Below are positions 34,500-43,443 of a stretch of 64,000 bases of DNA, one piece after another. The first letter of the stretch is position 1. Each line of letters starts with the position of its first letter. Under the pieces are notes generated by a model. That model searched no databases. It was not told the origin of the DNA and was given only the letters and a program-made list of their open reading frames with translations. The stretch comes from Pseudarthrobacter sp. fls2-241-R2A-127 (GTDB lineage: Bacteria > Actinomycetota > Actinomycetes > Actinomycetales > Micrococcaceae), in assembly GCF_030209355.1 (NCBI RefSeq), contig NZ_JARVSF010000006.1:62001-126000 (forward strand), in the 5' to 3' direction. A program made the position numbers and the translations under genes.

Positions 34500-34508
34500 A
34501 GGAACCTG

Positions 34509-34622
34509 ATGGCCGACGTGGCTGTAATTGGAATCTTCGCGGCCTGCATGGGATTCGTCATGTGGATCGGTCACCTCCTGACCGCCGCGGCACGCCAGGA
34601 CAAGGCGGAGGACGGGCAGTGA
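34509..34622 (+). CDS. Small membrane peptide before kdpF
   Basis: A 37-residue peptide, MADVAVIGIFAACMGFVMWI and a charged tail, with one membrane helix. The ATG at 34509 has AAAGGAAC before it, and its stop overlaps the kdpF GTG by four bases (GTGA). I recall similar peptides before kdpF in other actinobacteria. It may assist or regulate the Kdp complex. Confidence 0.75.
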   Translation: MADVAVIGIFAACMGFVMWIGHLLTAAARQDKAEDGQ

Positions 34623-34717
34623 ACGCGGACGCAATCATGTGGCTGATCCTGCTGCTGGCAGGGCTGGGCCTGTTCGGCTACCTGCTGGCCGCCCTGATCA
34701 ACCCCGGGAAGTGGTGA
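34619..34717 (+). CDS. kdpF: Potassium-transporting ATPase subunit F
   Basis: A 32-residue single-helix peptide ending YLLAALINPGKW, as in KdpF (E. coli ends YLVYALINAEAF). It stabilises the KdpFABC complex in the membrane. GTG at 34619 overlaps the preceding peptide gene, and kdpA begins seven bases later. Confidence 0.9.
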   Translation: MNADAIMWLILLLAGLGLFGYLLAALINPGKW

Positions 34718-34724
34718 ACGGCCG

Positions 34725-36392
34725 GTGGTCTTTAACACTCCCTCCTTCCTCATCCAGGTGGCGGCCCTGGTGGTTGCCCTTGCCGCCGTCCACAAGCCGC
34801 TGGGCCTCTACCTTGCGCGGGTCTTCGAAGGCACCGCATCGAGCAGGCCTGAGCGGCTGTTCTACCGCCTCACCGGAGTGGACGCCGGCAGCGAACAGAC
34901 CTGGCCCGCATACTTGCGCAGCGTCCTGGTGTTCTCCGCCGTCTCGATTTTGGCGGTGTTCGCCCTGCAACGGGCACAAGGCCTGTTTCCCGGCGGCCCG
35001 GCGCTGCCCGGGGTGGATCCCTGGGTGGCCATGAACACCGCCATTTCCTTCGTGACCAACACGAACTGGCAGGCCTACAACCCCGAATCCACCGTGGGCG
35101 TCGCCGTCCAGATGCTGCTGCTCGCCGTGCAGAACTTCCTCTCCGCGGCCGTGGGCATTGTGGTGGCGGTGGCCCTCATCCGCGGTATTGCCCGCACCAG
35201 GACGGACATGCTGGGGAACTTCTGGGTGGACCTGGCCCGGACCTCCTTCCGGGTCCTGCTCCCACTGGCCACCCTCGCCGCCCTGGTCATGGTCCTCGGC
35301 GGGGTGGTGCAGAACTTCGCACCCACGGACGTCACCAACAGCGCTGCCGGAGTCTCACAGGTGATCCCGGGCGGCCCGGTGGCGTCGCAGGAGGCCATCA
35401 AAGTACTGGGCACCAACGGTGGCGGCTACTTCAACGCCAACTCGGCCCACCCCTTCGAGAACCCGAGCGCACTGGTCAGCCTCTTCCAGGTCTTCCTGAT
35501 CCTGCTGATCCCGTCAGCGCTGCCCTATGCCTTCGGCAGGATGGTGGGCGACCAGAAGCAGGGCCACACGGTAGCAGCCGTCATGGCTACCCTGTGGCTG
35601 GCATCGACGGCGCTGACCGGCTGGGCGATGGCAACCGCGCAGGGAACAGCGACGGCGGCCGCCGGCGGGCTGGGCGAAGGGTTCGAGAGCCGGTTCGGCC
35701 CGGCGCCAAGTGCGATCTTCGCCGCCTCCACCACCCTCACATCGACCGGTGCGGCGAACGTTGCGCACGATTCCCTGCCGCCGCTGGCCGGCGGGGTGGC
35801 CATGGTCAACATGATGCTCGGTGAAGTGGCCCCCGGCGGCACCGGCTCGGGGCTCTACGGATTACTCATCCTGTCCATCATCTCCGTGTTCATCGGCGGC
35901 CTCATGGTGGGCCGCACCCCCGAATACCTGGGCAAGAAAATCGGGCCCACCCAGATGAAGCTTGCTGCCCTTTACATCCTGGTGACACCGCTGCTGGTGC
36001 TCACCCTGGCCGGGATCACCGTCCTGCTCCCTGATGCCATGGCCAACGCTCCGGCCACCGGACCGCACCAGTTCAGCGAAGTCCTGTACGCCTTCACCTC
36101 CGGCGCCAACAACAACGGTTCAGCCTTTGGCGGCATCACCACCTCCGGCCCTTACCTCTCGTCGACAATGGACGTTGCCATGCTGCTGGGCCGGTTCCTG
36201 CCGATCGTCCTGGTACTCGCCCTGGCCGGTTCCCTCGCCCGGCAGGCCAAAATCCCCGCGTCCACCGGCACCGTCCCCACCCACGGCGCACTGTTTGGCA
36301 CGCTGCTGCTGGGCGTAACCGTCATCCTGACCGCCCTGAGCTACTTCCCCGCCCTGGCCCTGGGCCCCCTCGCAGAAGGACTCCTGAAATGA
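34725..36392 (+). CDS. kdpA: Potassium-transporting ATPase subunit A
   Basis: A 555-residue channel-like subunit with about ten membrane helices. The four selectivity-filter loops are visible as [26 protein letters not shown] ([10 protein letters not shown]), and GANNNGSAF. It binds potassium on the outside and passes it to KdpB. GTG at 34725. Its stop overlaps the kdpB ATG by four bases, so the subunits are coupled. Length is normal for the family. Confidence 0.97.
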   Translation: MVFNTPSFLIQVAALVVALAAVHKPLGLYLARVFEGTASSRPERLFYRLTGVDAGSEQTWPAYLRSVLVFSAVSILAVFALQRAQGLFPGGPALPGVDPWVAMNTAISFVTNTNWQAYNPESTVGVAVQMLLLAVQNFLSAAVGIVVAVALIRGIARTRTDMLGNFWVDLARTSFRVLLPLATLAALVMVLGGVVQNFAPTDVTNSAAGVSQVIPGGPVASQEAIKVLGTNGGGYFNANSAHPFENPSALVSLFQVFLILLIPSALPYAFGRMVGDQKQGHTVAAVMATLWLASTALTGWAMATAQGTATAAAGGLGEGFESRFGPAPSAIFAASTTLTSTGAANVAHDSLPPLAGGVAMVNMMLGEVAPGGTGSGLYGLLILSIISVFIGGLMVGRTPEYLGKKIGPTQMKLAALYILVTPLLVLTLAGITVLLPDAMANAPATGPHQFSEVLYAFTSGANNNGSAFGGITTSGPYLSSTMDVAMLLGRFLPIVLVLALAGSLARQAKIPASTGTVPTHGALFGTLLLGVTVILTALSYFPALALGPLAEGLLK

Positions 36393-38521
36393 CCCGGTCC
36401 AGTACGGACACCGCCCCCGGAGCGGAAACCCAAACCTTCGCCGACGGCAACCCCCTCGGCACCCCGGGCGCCCACAAACACCACACCAAGACGCCCGCAA
36501 AACTCACGCCCGCCGTGGCGGCGGCCCTGCCGCTCGCCGTCCGCAAGCTGGCCCCGGGCCAGATGATCCACTCGCCGGTCATGTTCACCGTCCTGGTGGG
36601 GGCCGCCCTCTGCACGGGAATCTCCGTGTTCCGGCCGTCCGTCTTCGGGATCGCCGTCACCGCGTGGCTCTGGCTCACCGTCCTGTTCGGAACCCTCTCC
36701 GAGGCCATCGCCGAAGGCCGCGGCAAGGCCCAGGCTGACAGCCTCCGCGCCGGCCGCAAGGGAGTCCAGGCCCGGCTCAGGCTGCCGGACGGAACCACCA
36801 AGGAAGTACCGGGTACGGAACTGCGCCTGAATGACGTGGTGGTGTGCGAGGCGGGCGATGTGATCCCCTCCGACGGCGAGATCATCGAAGGCGTGGCCAG
36901 TGTGGATGAATCAACCATCACCGGTGAATCCGCGCCGGTGATCCGGGAATCGGGCGGGGACCGTTCCTCGGTCACCGGCGGCACCCGGGTGCTTTCGGAC
37001 CGGATCGTGGTCCGGATCACGGCAGAGCCCGGCCAGACGTTCATCGACAGGATGATCCAGCTCGTGGAGGGCGCGGTACGGCAGAAGACACCCAATGAGA
37101 TCGCGCTGCACGTGCTGCTGGTGTCGCTGACCATCGTCTTCCTGGTGGTCACCATGGCCCTGGCGCCGTTCGCGGCCCTTGCCGGCGCGGCGCCGTCGCC
37201 CATTGTCCTGGTGGCACTGCTGGTGTGCCTGATCCCCACCACCATTGGCGCGCTGGTGCCTGCCATCGGCATCGCGGGCATGGACCGCCTGGTCCAGCAC
37301 AACGTGCTGGCCACGTCCGGACGTGCGGTGGAGACCGCCGGGGACATCACGTCACTGCTGCTGGACAAGACCGGAACCATTACGTTCGGCAACCGCCGCG
37401 CCGTCCACTTCCACCCGGCTGAGGGCGTGGACCGGGCCGAGCTGATTGAAGCGGCGCGGCTCTCCAGCCTGGCGGATGAGACCCCGGAAGGGCGTTCCGT
37501 TGTGGACCTGGCAGCCGAGCACGGCGTGCGGGGCCCGGACCTGGCGGAGTTGGAACAGGGCGCGGAGCCACTGACCGTGGTCCCGTTTTCTGCCACCACC
37601 CGCATGAGCGGCCTGGACCTTGGCGGCCGGATGATCCGGAAGGGCGCAGCATCGACGGTGGGGCGTTTCGCGGCCGATCTGGGCGGCCGCACGCCTGAGG
37701 AGGTGGAACGCCAGGTACGGGACATCTCCTCGCAGGGCGGCACTCCCCTGCTGGTTGCCACGGCCGGCGCCGCCGGCGCCCGGGTGCTGGGCACCATCCA
37801 CCTGGCCGATGTGGTGAAGCCGGGCATGCAGGCCCGGTTCGCCGAACTGCGCAAAATGGGGATCCGGACCGTCATGATCACCGGCGACAATCCCGTCACC
37901 GCCAAGGCGATCGCCGCGGAAGCCGGCGTGGACGACTACCTGGCCGAAGCCACCCCGGAGGACAAGCTTGCGGTGATCAAGAAAGAGCAGGCAGCGGGAC
38001 GGCTGGTGGCGATGACAGGGGACGGCACCAATGATGCCCCTGCGCTGGCGGCGGCGGACGTGGGCGTGGCCATGAACTCCGGCACCCCGGCCGCCAAGGA
38101 AGCCGCGAATATGGTGGACCTCGATTCGGACCCCACCAAGCTGATCAACATCGTGGGGATCGGCAAGCAACTGCTGATCACCCGAGGTGCGCTCACCACG
38201 TTCTCGGTGGCCAACGACGTCGCCAAGTACTTCGCGATCGTCCCGGCACTGTTCACGGCGACGTTCCCCGGGCTTGGGCTGTTGAACATCATGGGCCTGG
38301 CCACACCGTCATCAGCCATCCTGTCGGCCGTGATCTTCAACGCGTTGATCATCATCGCCCTGGTGCCGCTGGCGTTGCGCGGGGTCAAGTACCGCGCCAT
38401 TTCGGCCAGCCAGGCCTTGGGCCGGAACTTGTTGGTGTACGGACTCGGCGGCCTCATTGCGCCGTTCATCGGCATCAAGATCATCGACCTGCTCATCTCC
38501 CTCATCCCCGGCATCGGCTAG
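36389..38521 (+). CDS. kdpB: Potassium-transporting P-type ATPase subunit B
   Basis: A 710-residue P-type ATPase. Asp326 in DKTGTIT is the phosphorylated residue; TITGES of the actuator domain and [10 protein letters not shown] of the hinge are intact. It drives KdpA-mediated uptake by ATP hydrolysis. The N-terminal 40 residues are a Thr/Pro-rich extension not conserved in E. coli. It overlaps kdpA and is eight bases from kdpC, within the kdpFABCDE operon. Confidence 0.98.
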   Translation: MTRSSTDTAPGAETQTFADGNPLGTPGAHKHHTKTPAKLTPAVAAALPLAVRKLAPGQMIHSPVMFTVLVGAALCTGISVFRPSVFGIAVTAWLWLTVLFGTLSEAIAEGRGKAQADSLRAGRKGVQARLRLPDGTTKEVPGTELRLNDVVVCEAGDVIPSDGEIIEGVASVDESTITGESAPVIRESGGDRSSVTGGTRVLSDRIVVRITAEPGQTFIDRMIQLVEGAVRQKTPNEIALHVLLVSLTIVFLVVTMALAPFAALAGAAPSPIVLVALLVCLIPTTIGALVPAIGIAGMDRLVQHNVLATSGRAVETAGDITSLLLDKTGTITFGNRRAVHFHPAEGVDRAELIEAARLSSLADETPEGRSVVDLAAEHGVRGPDLAELEQGAEPLTVVPFSATTRMSGLDLGGRMIRKGAASTVGRFAADLGGRTPEEVERQVRDISSQGGTPLLVATAGAAGARVLGTIHLADVVKPGMQARFAELRKMGIRTVMITGDNPVTAKAIAAEAGVDDYLAEATPEDKLAVIKKEQAAGRLVAMTGDGTNDAPALAAADVGVAMNSGTPAAKEAANMVDLDSDPTKLINIVGIGKQLLITRGALTTFSVANDVAKYFAIVPALFTATFPGLGLLNIMGLATPSSAILSAVIFNALIIIALVPLALRGVKYRAISASQALGRNLLVYGLGGLIAPFIGIKIIDLLISLIPGIG

Positions 38522-38528
38522 GAACCCC

Positions 38529-39140
38529 ATGAACGCGCTCACCGGTTATCTCCGACAGTCAGGAACGGCCATCCGTTTCCTGTTCCTCGCCACCCTGGTG
38601 CTTGGCCTTGCCTACCCGGCCGCCGTTTTCGGCATCGGGCAGCTGATTGCCCCGTACCAGGTCAACGGCTCCATCATCCGGGACAGTGCCGGCGCCCCGG
38701 CGGCGTCGGCACTGATCGCCCAGGTGAAGAACGACGGCGGCACGCAGGATCCCGCCTGGTTCCACGCACGTCCCTCCGCGGTGGGCTGGGACCCGGCATC
38801 GTCGTCGGCCTCCAACCTGGGCCCCAACGATCCCAAACTGACGGATGCGGTCAACGCCAACCGGGCCGCCGTGGCAGGGGCGGAGGGCGTGCAGCCGTCC
38901 GACGTTCCCGCGGACGCCGTCACCGCCAGCGCATCCGGGCTGGATCCCGGCATCTCCCCCGCCTACGCCCGTCTCCAGATTCCGCGTGTTGCCGCCGCCC
39001 ACCAGCTGGCTCCCGACGTGGTCCAGGCACTGGTGGACAAGAACACCAGCAGCGGGCTCGAGGCGTTCCTGGGCCAGCCGACCGTCAACGTCACGGCCCT
39101 CAACCTGGACGTGGCAGCGGCCGGATCACCGCGGTCCTGA
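38529..39140 (+). CDS. kdpC: Potassium-transporting ATPase subunit C
   Basis: A 203-residue subunit with one N-terminal helix (about 13-37, FLFLATLVLGLAYPAAVFGIGQL). The outer domain has the KdpC marks WFHARPSAVGWDP, SNLGPNDPKL, SGLDPGISPAYA and the ending NVTALNLDVA. KdpC links KdpA and KdpB. ATG at 38529. Confidence 0.96.
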   Translation: MNALTGYLRQSGTAIRFLFLATLVLGLAYPAAVFGIGQLIAPYQVNGSIIRDSAGAPAASALIAQVKNDGGTQDPAWFHARPSAVGWDPASSSASNLGPNDPKLTDAVNANRAAVAGAEGVQPSDVPADAVTASASGLDPGISPAYARLQIPRVAAAHQLAPDVVQALVDKNTSSGLEAFLGQPTVNVTALNLDVAAAGSPRS

Positions 39141-39170
39141 GCGTCGTGGTTGAAGTGGAAGAATAACGGC

Positions 39171-41858
39171 ATGGCACGTGGAACGCTGCGGATCTTCCTC
39201 GGGGCGGCGCCCGGGGTCGGCAAGACCTACGAGATGCTGGAGGAAGCCCACCGGCTGGCCAACCGGGGCGAGGACGTGGTCATCGCGTTCGCCCTGGACC
39301 ACGGCCGCGCCGAAACCCGCGCCCTGATGGCGGGCTTGGAAACCGTCCCGCCCCGGCGCCTCCCCTACCGCGGCACCGAGTTCGAGGAAATGGACCTCGA
39401 TGGCGTCCTCCACCGTGCACCCGCCACCGCCGTGGTGGACGAATACGCCCACTCGAACGTCCCGGGAAGCCGGCACGCCAAACGCTGGGAGGACGTTGAC
39501 GAGCTCCTTAACGCGGGCATCAATGTGCTGTCCACGGTCAACATCCAGCACCTCGCCTCGCTGGGGGACGTGGTGGGGACCATCACGGAGGTCCGGCAGG
39601 CCGAGACGGTACCCGACGAGGTGGTGCGCCGCGCAGACCAAATCCACCTGGTGGACATCTCCCCCGAGCTGCTGCGCCAGCGCCTGGGCGAGGGAAAGAT
39701 CTACGCGCCGGACAAGGTGGACGCTGCCCTGGCCAATTATTTCCGGCTGGGTAACCTGACGGCGTTGCGGGAGCTGGCCTTGCTGTGGCTCGCGGACAGG
39801 GTTGATGAGGGCCTGGCCAGGTACCGGGCTGAAAACGACATCCATGCCACGTGGCCGGCACGGGAGCGGGTGGTCATCGGCCTGACCGGCGGCCCGGAGG
39901 GCGAGATCCTGATCCGGCGCGGGGCCAGGATCCTGAACCGGGTCAACGGCGGGGACCTGCTGGCAGTCCATGTCCGTGCGGCGGACGGGGTGGTCCACGA
40001 GTCCCCGCAGTCCCTGGAGGCGCAGCGCCGGCTGATCCAGGACCTGGGCGGCAGCTATCACATCGTGGCCGGCGAGGATCCGGCCGCGGCGCTGCTTGAT
40101 TTTGCGCGCAGCGTCAACGCCACCCAGATCGTGGTGGGCATTTCCCGGCGGGGTAAGTTCGCCGGCACGCTGGGCGGGCTTCTGGGCGGTGGCATCGGCA
40201 CGCGCGTTGTCCGGGATTCCGGAGACATCGACGTGCACATGGTGTCCCACCCACTGGGCGGCCGGGGTGCCGGCCCACGGCGCGAGCGGGACCTGGGCCG
40301 CATCCGCGTCACGGTGGGCTTCATCCTTGCCGCGATGCTGCCGGTGGTCCTGCAATTCCTGCTGGCACTGAACCCGGACCCCGGCGTTGCCACCGCAATC
40401 CTGGTGCAGTTGACCGGCTCGGTCACGGTAGCGCTGGTGGGCGGGCTGTGGCCGGCGGTGCTCGCGGCATTGTGGAGCAGCCTGCTGGTCAACTACTTCT
40501 CGACGCCGCCCGTGGGCACCCTGACTATCAGCGATCCCCAGAACTTCTTCTCCCTGCTGGTTTTCGTGGGGGTTTCCGCCGCTGTCGCCGTGGTGGTGGA
40601 CCTCTCCGCGCGGCGCTCCAAGGAGGCCTCCCGCGCCCGGGCCGAGGCCACCACGCTTTCCGACCTCACCCGTGGAGCCGTCAAGTCCGAGGACAGCGTG
40701 AAGGATCTGCTCCGGCAGGCCCTGGACGTCTTCAGCGTGCGCGGAGCAGCTGTGTACAGCAGCGGCCCGGAGGGCAATGAGCGGACGACGGCGGGCTGGC
40801 GGCTGGTTGCCAGTGCCGGCGAGGTCCCGGGGCTGGCCGAGTCCGGAACCCGGGATTTTGGCAGCGCGGGTTCCGGCGGGGATGCCGGCACGGAAACGAC
40901 GGAGAATATCGACCCGGCCACGCGGCTGGTGTTGTTCGGCCGTGCCCTTCCCGCCGGTGACCGGAGGCTGCTGGCGGCGTTCGGCGTGCACCTGGCTGCC
41001 CAGTTGGAGCGCCAGCAGTTGGCGGACAGCCGCCGTGAAGTGTTGCGCCTGGCGGAGGGCAACACCATGCGGACCTCCATCCTGCGGGCGGTGTCCCACG
41101 ACCTGCGCACTCCGCTGGCAGGGATCAAGCTCTCGGTGGGGATGCTGCTGCAAAAGGACCGCCACTACGCCCCGGAGCAGGAGCACGAACTGTTGCAGGC
41201 CATCGACGAGTGTTCGGACCGGCTGGACCTGCTGGTGGGGAACCTGCTGGACATGTCCCGGCTCAGCTCCCCGGGGGCCGAGCCGCTCCTGCGCCCGTTG
41301 CGCTGGTCCGAGGTCATTCCTGCGGCCCTCCGTTCCGTCCCGGCGGGCCGGGTGCGGGTAGAACTGCCGCCCAACATGCCTGAGATCGAGGCGGACGCCG
41401 GGATGCTGGAGCGGGTGATCGCCAATGTGGTGGAGAATGCCGTCAAGTACGCGCCGGGTTCGGATATTGCCGTGGTGGGCAGTGCCGGCGGGCTTAGCAA
41501 CACTACCCTGAAGGGGCAACCGGCCGGGGAGCTCAGCATCATCGACCACGGCCAAGGCGTCCCGGCAGAAAGAGTGGTGGAAATGTTCCGTCCGTTCCAG
41601 CGGCTGGATGACATTCCGCAGACCACCGGCGTGGGCTTGGGGCTGGCCGTGGCCAAGGGATTTACCGAGGCGATGGGCGGCACACTGACTGCGGAACAGA
41701 CCCCGGGCGGAGGACTGACCATGGTGATACGGCTGCCGCTTTCCACCGGATTTCCAGACGACGGGCCGCATGGACAGGCACCGGTAGTGCCCCAGTCGTT
41801 CCTGGCCCGCCGGACCCACCAGGCTCCGCTTCAGGCGTGGAAGGCGGATCAGCAGTGA
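39171..41858 (+). CDS. kdpD: Sensor histidine kinase of the Kdp system
   Basis: An 895-residue sensor kinase. The N-terminal KdpD domain has Walker A GAAPGVGKTY (residues 11-20) and DEYAHSNVPGSRH. A Usp-like domain (about 235-360), four membrane helices (about 385-490), a GAF-like region, the HisKA box with phospho-His643 (AVSHDLRTPL), and the ATPase domain follow. It senses potassium limitation or ionic stress and phosphorylates KdpE. The ATG at 39171 is chosen because GGAAG is well placed; the earlier ATG at 39150 is less so. The GTGA overlap with kdpE couples the pair. Confidence 0.95.
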   Translation: MARGTLRIFLGAAPGVGKTYEMLEEAHRLANRGEDVVIAFALDHGRAETRALMAGLETVPPRRLPYRGTEFEEMDLDGVLHRAPATAVVDEYAHSNVPGSRHAKRWEDVDELLNAGINVLSTVNIQHLASLGDVVGTITEVRQAETVPDEVVRRADQIHLVDISPELLRQRLGEGKIYAPDKVDAALANYFRLGNLTALRELALLWLADRVDEGLARYRAENDIHATWPARERVVIGLTGGPEGEILIRRGARILNRVNGGDLLAVHVRAADGVVHESPQSLEAQRRLIQDLGGSYHIVAGEDPAAALLDFARSVNATQIVVGISRRGKFAGTLGGLLGGGIGTRVVRDSGDIDVHMVSHPLGGRGAGPRRERDLGRIRVTVGFILAAMLPVVLQFLLALNPDPGVATAILVQLTGSVTVALVGGLWPAVLAALWSSLLVNYFSTPPVGTLTISDPQNFFSLLVFVGVSAAVAVVVDLSARRSKEASRARAEATTLSDLTRGAVKSEDSVKDLLRQALDVFSVRGAAVYSSGPEGNERTTAGWRLVASAGEVPGLAESGTRDFGSAGSGGDAGTETTENIDPATRLVLFGRALPAGDRRLLAAFGVHLAAQLERQQLADSRREVLRLAEGNTMRTSILRAVSHDLRTPLAGIKLSVGMLLQKDRHYAPEQEHELLQAIDECSDRLDLLVGNLLDMSRLSSPGAEPLLRPLRWSEVIPAALRSVPAGRVRVELPPNMPEIEADAGMLERVIANVVENAVKYAPGSDIAVVGSAGGLSNTTLKGQPAGELSIIDHGQGVPAERVVEMFRPFQRLDDIPQTTGVGLGLAVAKGFTEAMGGTLTAEQTPGGGLTMVIRLPLSTGFPDDGPHGQAPVVPQSFLARRTHQAPLQAWKADQQ

Positions 41859-42532
41859 CCGGCGTCCTGGTAGTGGACGACGATCCGCACCTGCTGCGGA
41901 TCCTGAAGCTTGCCCTCGAAACCAGCGGCTACACGGTGGCCACTGCCGTGGACGGCAGGTCTGCCCTGTTGGCCGCCACCCAGAATCCGTTGGCCCTGGT
42001 GATCCTGGACCTTGGGCTGCCGGACATCGACGGCGTCACCGTGATCAAGGAACTGCGGGAATGGAGCCGTGTCCCGGTCCTGGTGCTCTCGGCCCGGCAT
42101 ACCTCGGAGGACAAGGTTGAAGCCCTGGATGCCGGCGCGGACGACTACCTGACCAAGCCGTTCGGACCGGATGAACTGCTGGCCCGGCTGCGGGCGCTGC
42201 TGCGCCGGTCCGCGGACCTGCAGGCACCGGAGCCGGTGGTGGTCACGGAGAACTTCACGGTGGACCTGGCCAAGCACCGGGTGAGCCGGGAGGGAGCGGA
42301 TGTCCGGCTGACGCCCATTGAGTGGAAGATCCTGGAGATCCTGGTGCGGAACCCGGAAAAGTTGATCACCCACCGGCAGCTCTTGACCGATGTGTGGGGT
42401 CCGGCTTATGCCAAGGACTCAAACTACCTGCGCGTCTTTATGGCACAGCTGCGCCGAAAACTCGAGCCGGACACCGGAAACCCCCGCCACCTGCTGACCG
42501 AGGCGGGGATCGGCTACCGGTTCCAGCCCTGA
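41855..42532 (+). CDS. kdpE: Response regulator of the Kdp system
   Basis: A 225-residue OmpR-type regulator. Asp52 (LVILDLGLPD) is the phosphorylation site, with the acidic DDD at 8-10 and Lys101 (LTKPF) completing the pocket. The winged-helix DNA-binding domain ends AQLRRKLEPDTGNPRHLLTEAGIGYRF. The GTG at 41855 is inside the kdpD stop overlap. It probably acts on the TTAA repeats upstream of the operon. A hairpin follows. Confidence 0.95.
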   Translation: MTGVLVVDDDPHLLRILKLALETSGYTVATAVDGRSALLAATQNPLALVILDLGLPDIDGVTVIKELREWSRVPVLVLSARHTSEDKVEALDAGADDYLTKPFGPDELLARLRALLRRSADLQAPEPVVVTENFTVDLAKHRVSREGADVRLTPIEWKILEILVRNPEKLITHRQLLTDVWGPAYAKDSNYLRVFMAQLRRKLEPDTGNPRHLLTEAGIGYRFQP

Positions 42533-42536
42533 ACCG

Positions 42537-42575
42537 GAGCGGACTGCGGCGGGTGGGGACCGCCGTCGTCCGCTC
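42537..42575. terminator. Bidirectional hairpin after kdpE, GCGGACGACGG family
   Basis: GAGCGGAC (42537-42544) pairs with GTCCGCTC (42568-42575); an inner GGCGG/CCGCC pair extends it across a small bulge. It lies between convergent kdpE and the SRPBCC gene and belongs to the family at 2280, 47973 and 52047. Confidence 0.75.
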
Positions 42576-42585
42576 ACCCAAGACG

Positions 42586-42993
42586 TCACGAGACCTCGGC
42601 GAGCAGCCCGTCAATCCGAGCCAGCAGGCCTGGCCAGCCGTTCCCCATGCCTTCGATCGCGTGGCGGCCCATGGGGGTATCGAGACGGAAGCCGGCATGC
42701 TCGAAGTGGAGGATGGTGCCGCCGTCAACGGGTTCCAGGCGCCAGGTGATTGTGGTGTCCAGCTGGCCTTCGGCGAAGAGAAAGCTGATGGACGTGCCCG
42801 GGTCCACGGCGAGTACCTCGCACTGCTGCTGGCCCCAGGAGTCCATGTCCATGGTGAAGCGGTGGCCCACTACGGGTGCGATGTTGCCCGGCGCCCACCA
42901 CCGTGCCAGCAGTTCGGGCATGGTGAGCGCGGCCCAGACCGCCCTGGCGGGATGCGGGAAGCGGCGTTCGAGCCGGATGGCGTTATCGGTCAT
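42586..42993 (-). CDS. SRPBCC/AHSA1 domain protein
   Basis: A 135-residue Aha1-like START-fold protein: RRFPHPARAVWAALTMPELLARWWAP at the start and FEHAGFRLDTPMGRH near the end. It probably binds a hydrophobic ligand. The ATG at 42993 overlaps the ArsR stop by four bases, the common ArsR-SRPBCC pairing, so the two are one operon controlled by the regulator. Confidence 0.92.
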   Translation of the reverse strand: MTDNAIRLERRFPHPARAVWAALTMPELLARWWAPGNIAPVVGHRFTMDMDSWGQQQCEVLAVDPGTSISFLFAEGQLDTTITWRLEPVDGGTILHFEHAGFRLDTPMGRHAIEGMGNGWPGLLARIDGLLAEVS

Positions 42994-43304
42994 GACGGTT
43001 TCTCCTTGTCCAGAAGGTCGGCCAGTGCATCCAGCCGCTGGTTCCAGTAGTGCTCAAAGTTCTTCACCCAGCCGCCGATCTCGGCGAGGGCGGCAGGCTG
43101 GAGGTGGTACACCCTGTTCCTGCCCTGGCGTTCTTCCCGGACCAGGCCTGCCTCGCGGAGGACTGCCAAGTGCTCGGATGCCGCCGGGCGGCTGAGGTCC
43201 AGCAGCCCCGTGAGTTCACCCGCCGTTCGGGGCCCTTGCCGGAGCTCGTCGAGGATGACGCGCCGCGCCGGGTTGGACACGGCGGCAAAAACATCAGGAA
43301 GCAC
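42990..43304 (-). CDS. ArsR family transcriptional regulator
   Basis: A 104-residue winged-helix repressor: VFAAVSNPARRVILDELRQGPRTAGELTGLLDLSRPAASEHLAVLREAGLV. No metal-binding Cys pair is evident, as in most ArsR-SRPBCC regulators. The start is GTG at 43304 rather than the TTG at 43340, because the promoter puts transcription start at that GTG and the longer version would translate through the operator. A leaderless mRNA is inferred. Confidence 0.9.
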   Translation of the reverse strand: MLPDVFAAVSNPARRVILDELRQGPRTAGELTGLLDLSRPAASEHLAVLREAGLVREERQGRNRVYHLQPAALAEIGGWVKNFEHYWNQRLDALADLLDKEKPS

Positions 43305-43310
43305 GCGAAG

Positions 43311-43340
43311 AGTATATGTCGGACATTTCCGACATATCAA
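43311..43340 (-). promoter_or_regulatory. ArsR promoter with embedded operator
   Basis: On the minus strand TTGATA (43340-43335) and TATACT (43316-43311) are 18 bases apart. The perfect palindrome ATATGTCGG-N6-CCGACATAT (43314-43337) covers both boxes and the spacer. The +1 position is the GTG codon at 43304. Binding of ArsR would block RNA polymerase. Confidence 0.8.
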
Positions 43341-43443
43341 TCGTGTTGCCGCCGCAGCTCCGTACCATCAACTAGGCTCTCCCCTGGGCCCGGAACCACG
43401 GATCTCAAGGCGTCCAGGCCCAACACACACAGGGGGAACATTC

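Noticed and set aside
34338..34508. ydaO-type c-di-AMP riboswitch upstream of kdp
   Set aside because: The conserved ydaO sequence blocks are not seen. Only a nested hairpin next to the ribosome site is supported.
39126..41819. An 897-codon frame antisense to kdpD
   Set aside because: High-GC codon bias creates long opposite-strand frames. The kdpD frame has all domains and motifs; the antisense one has none.
43305..43340. TTG start of the ArsR protein at 43340
   Set aside because: It would put the operator and promoter inside the coding sequence. The -10 element places +1 at GTG 43304.
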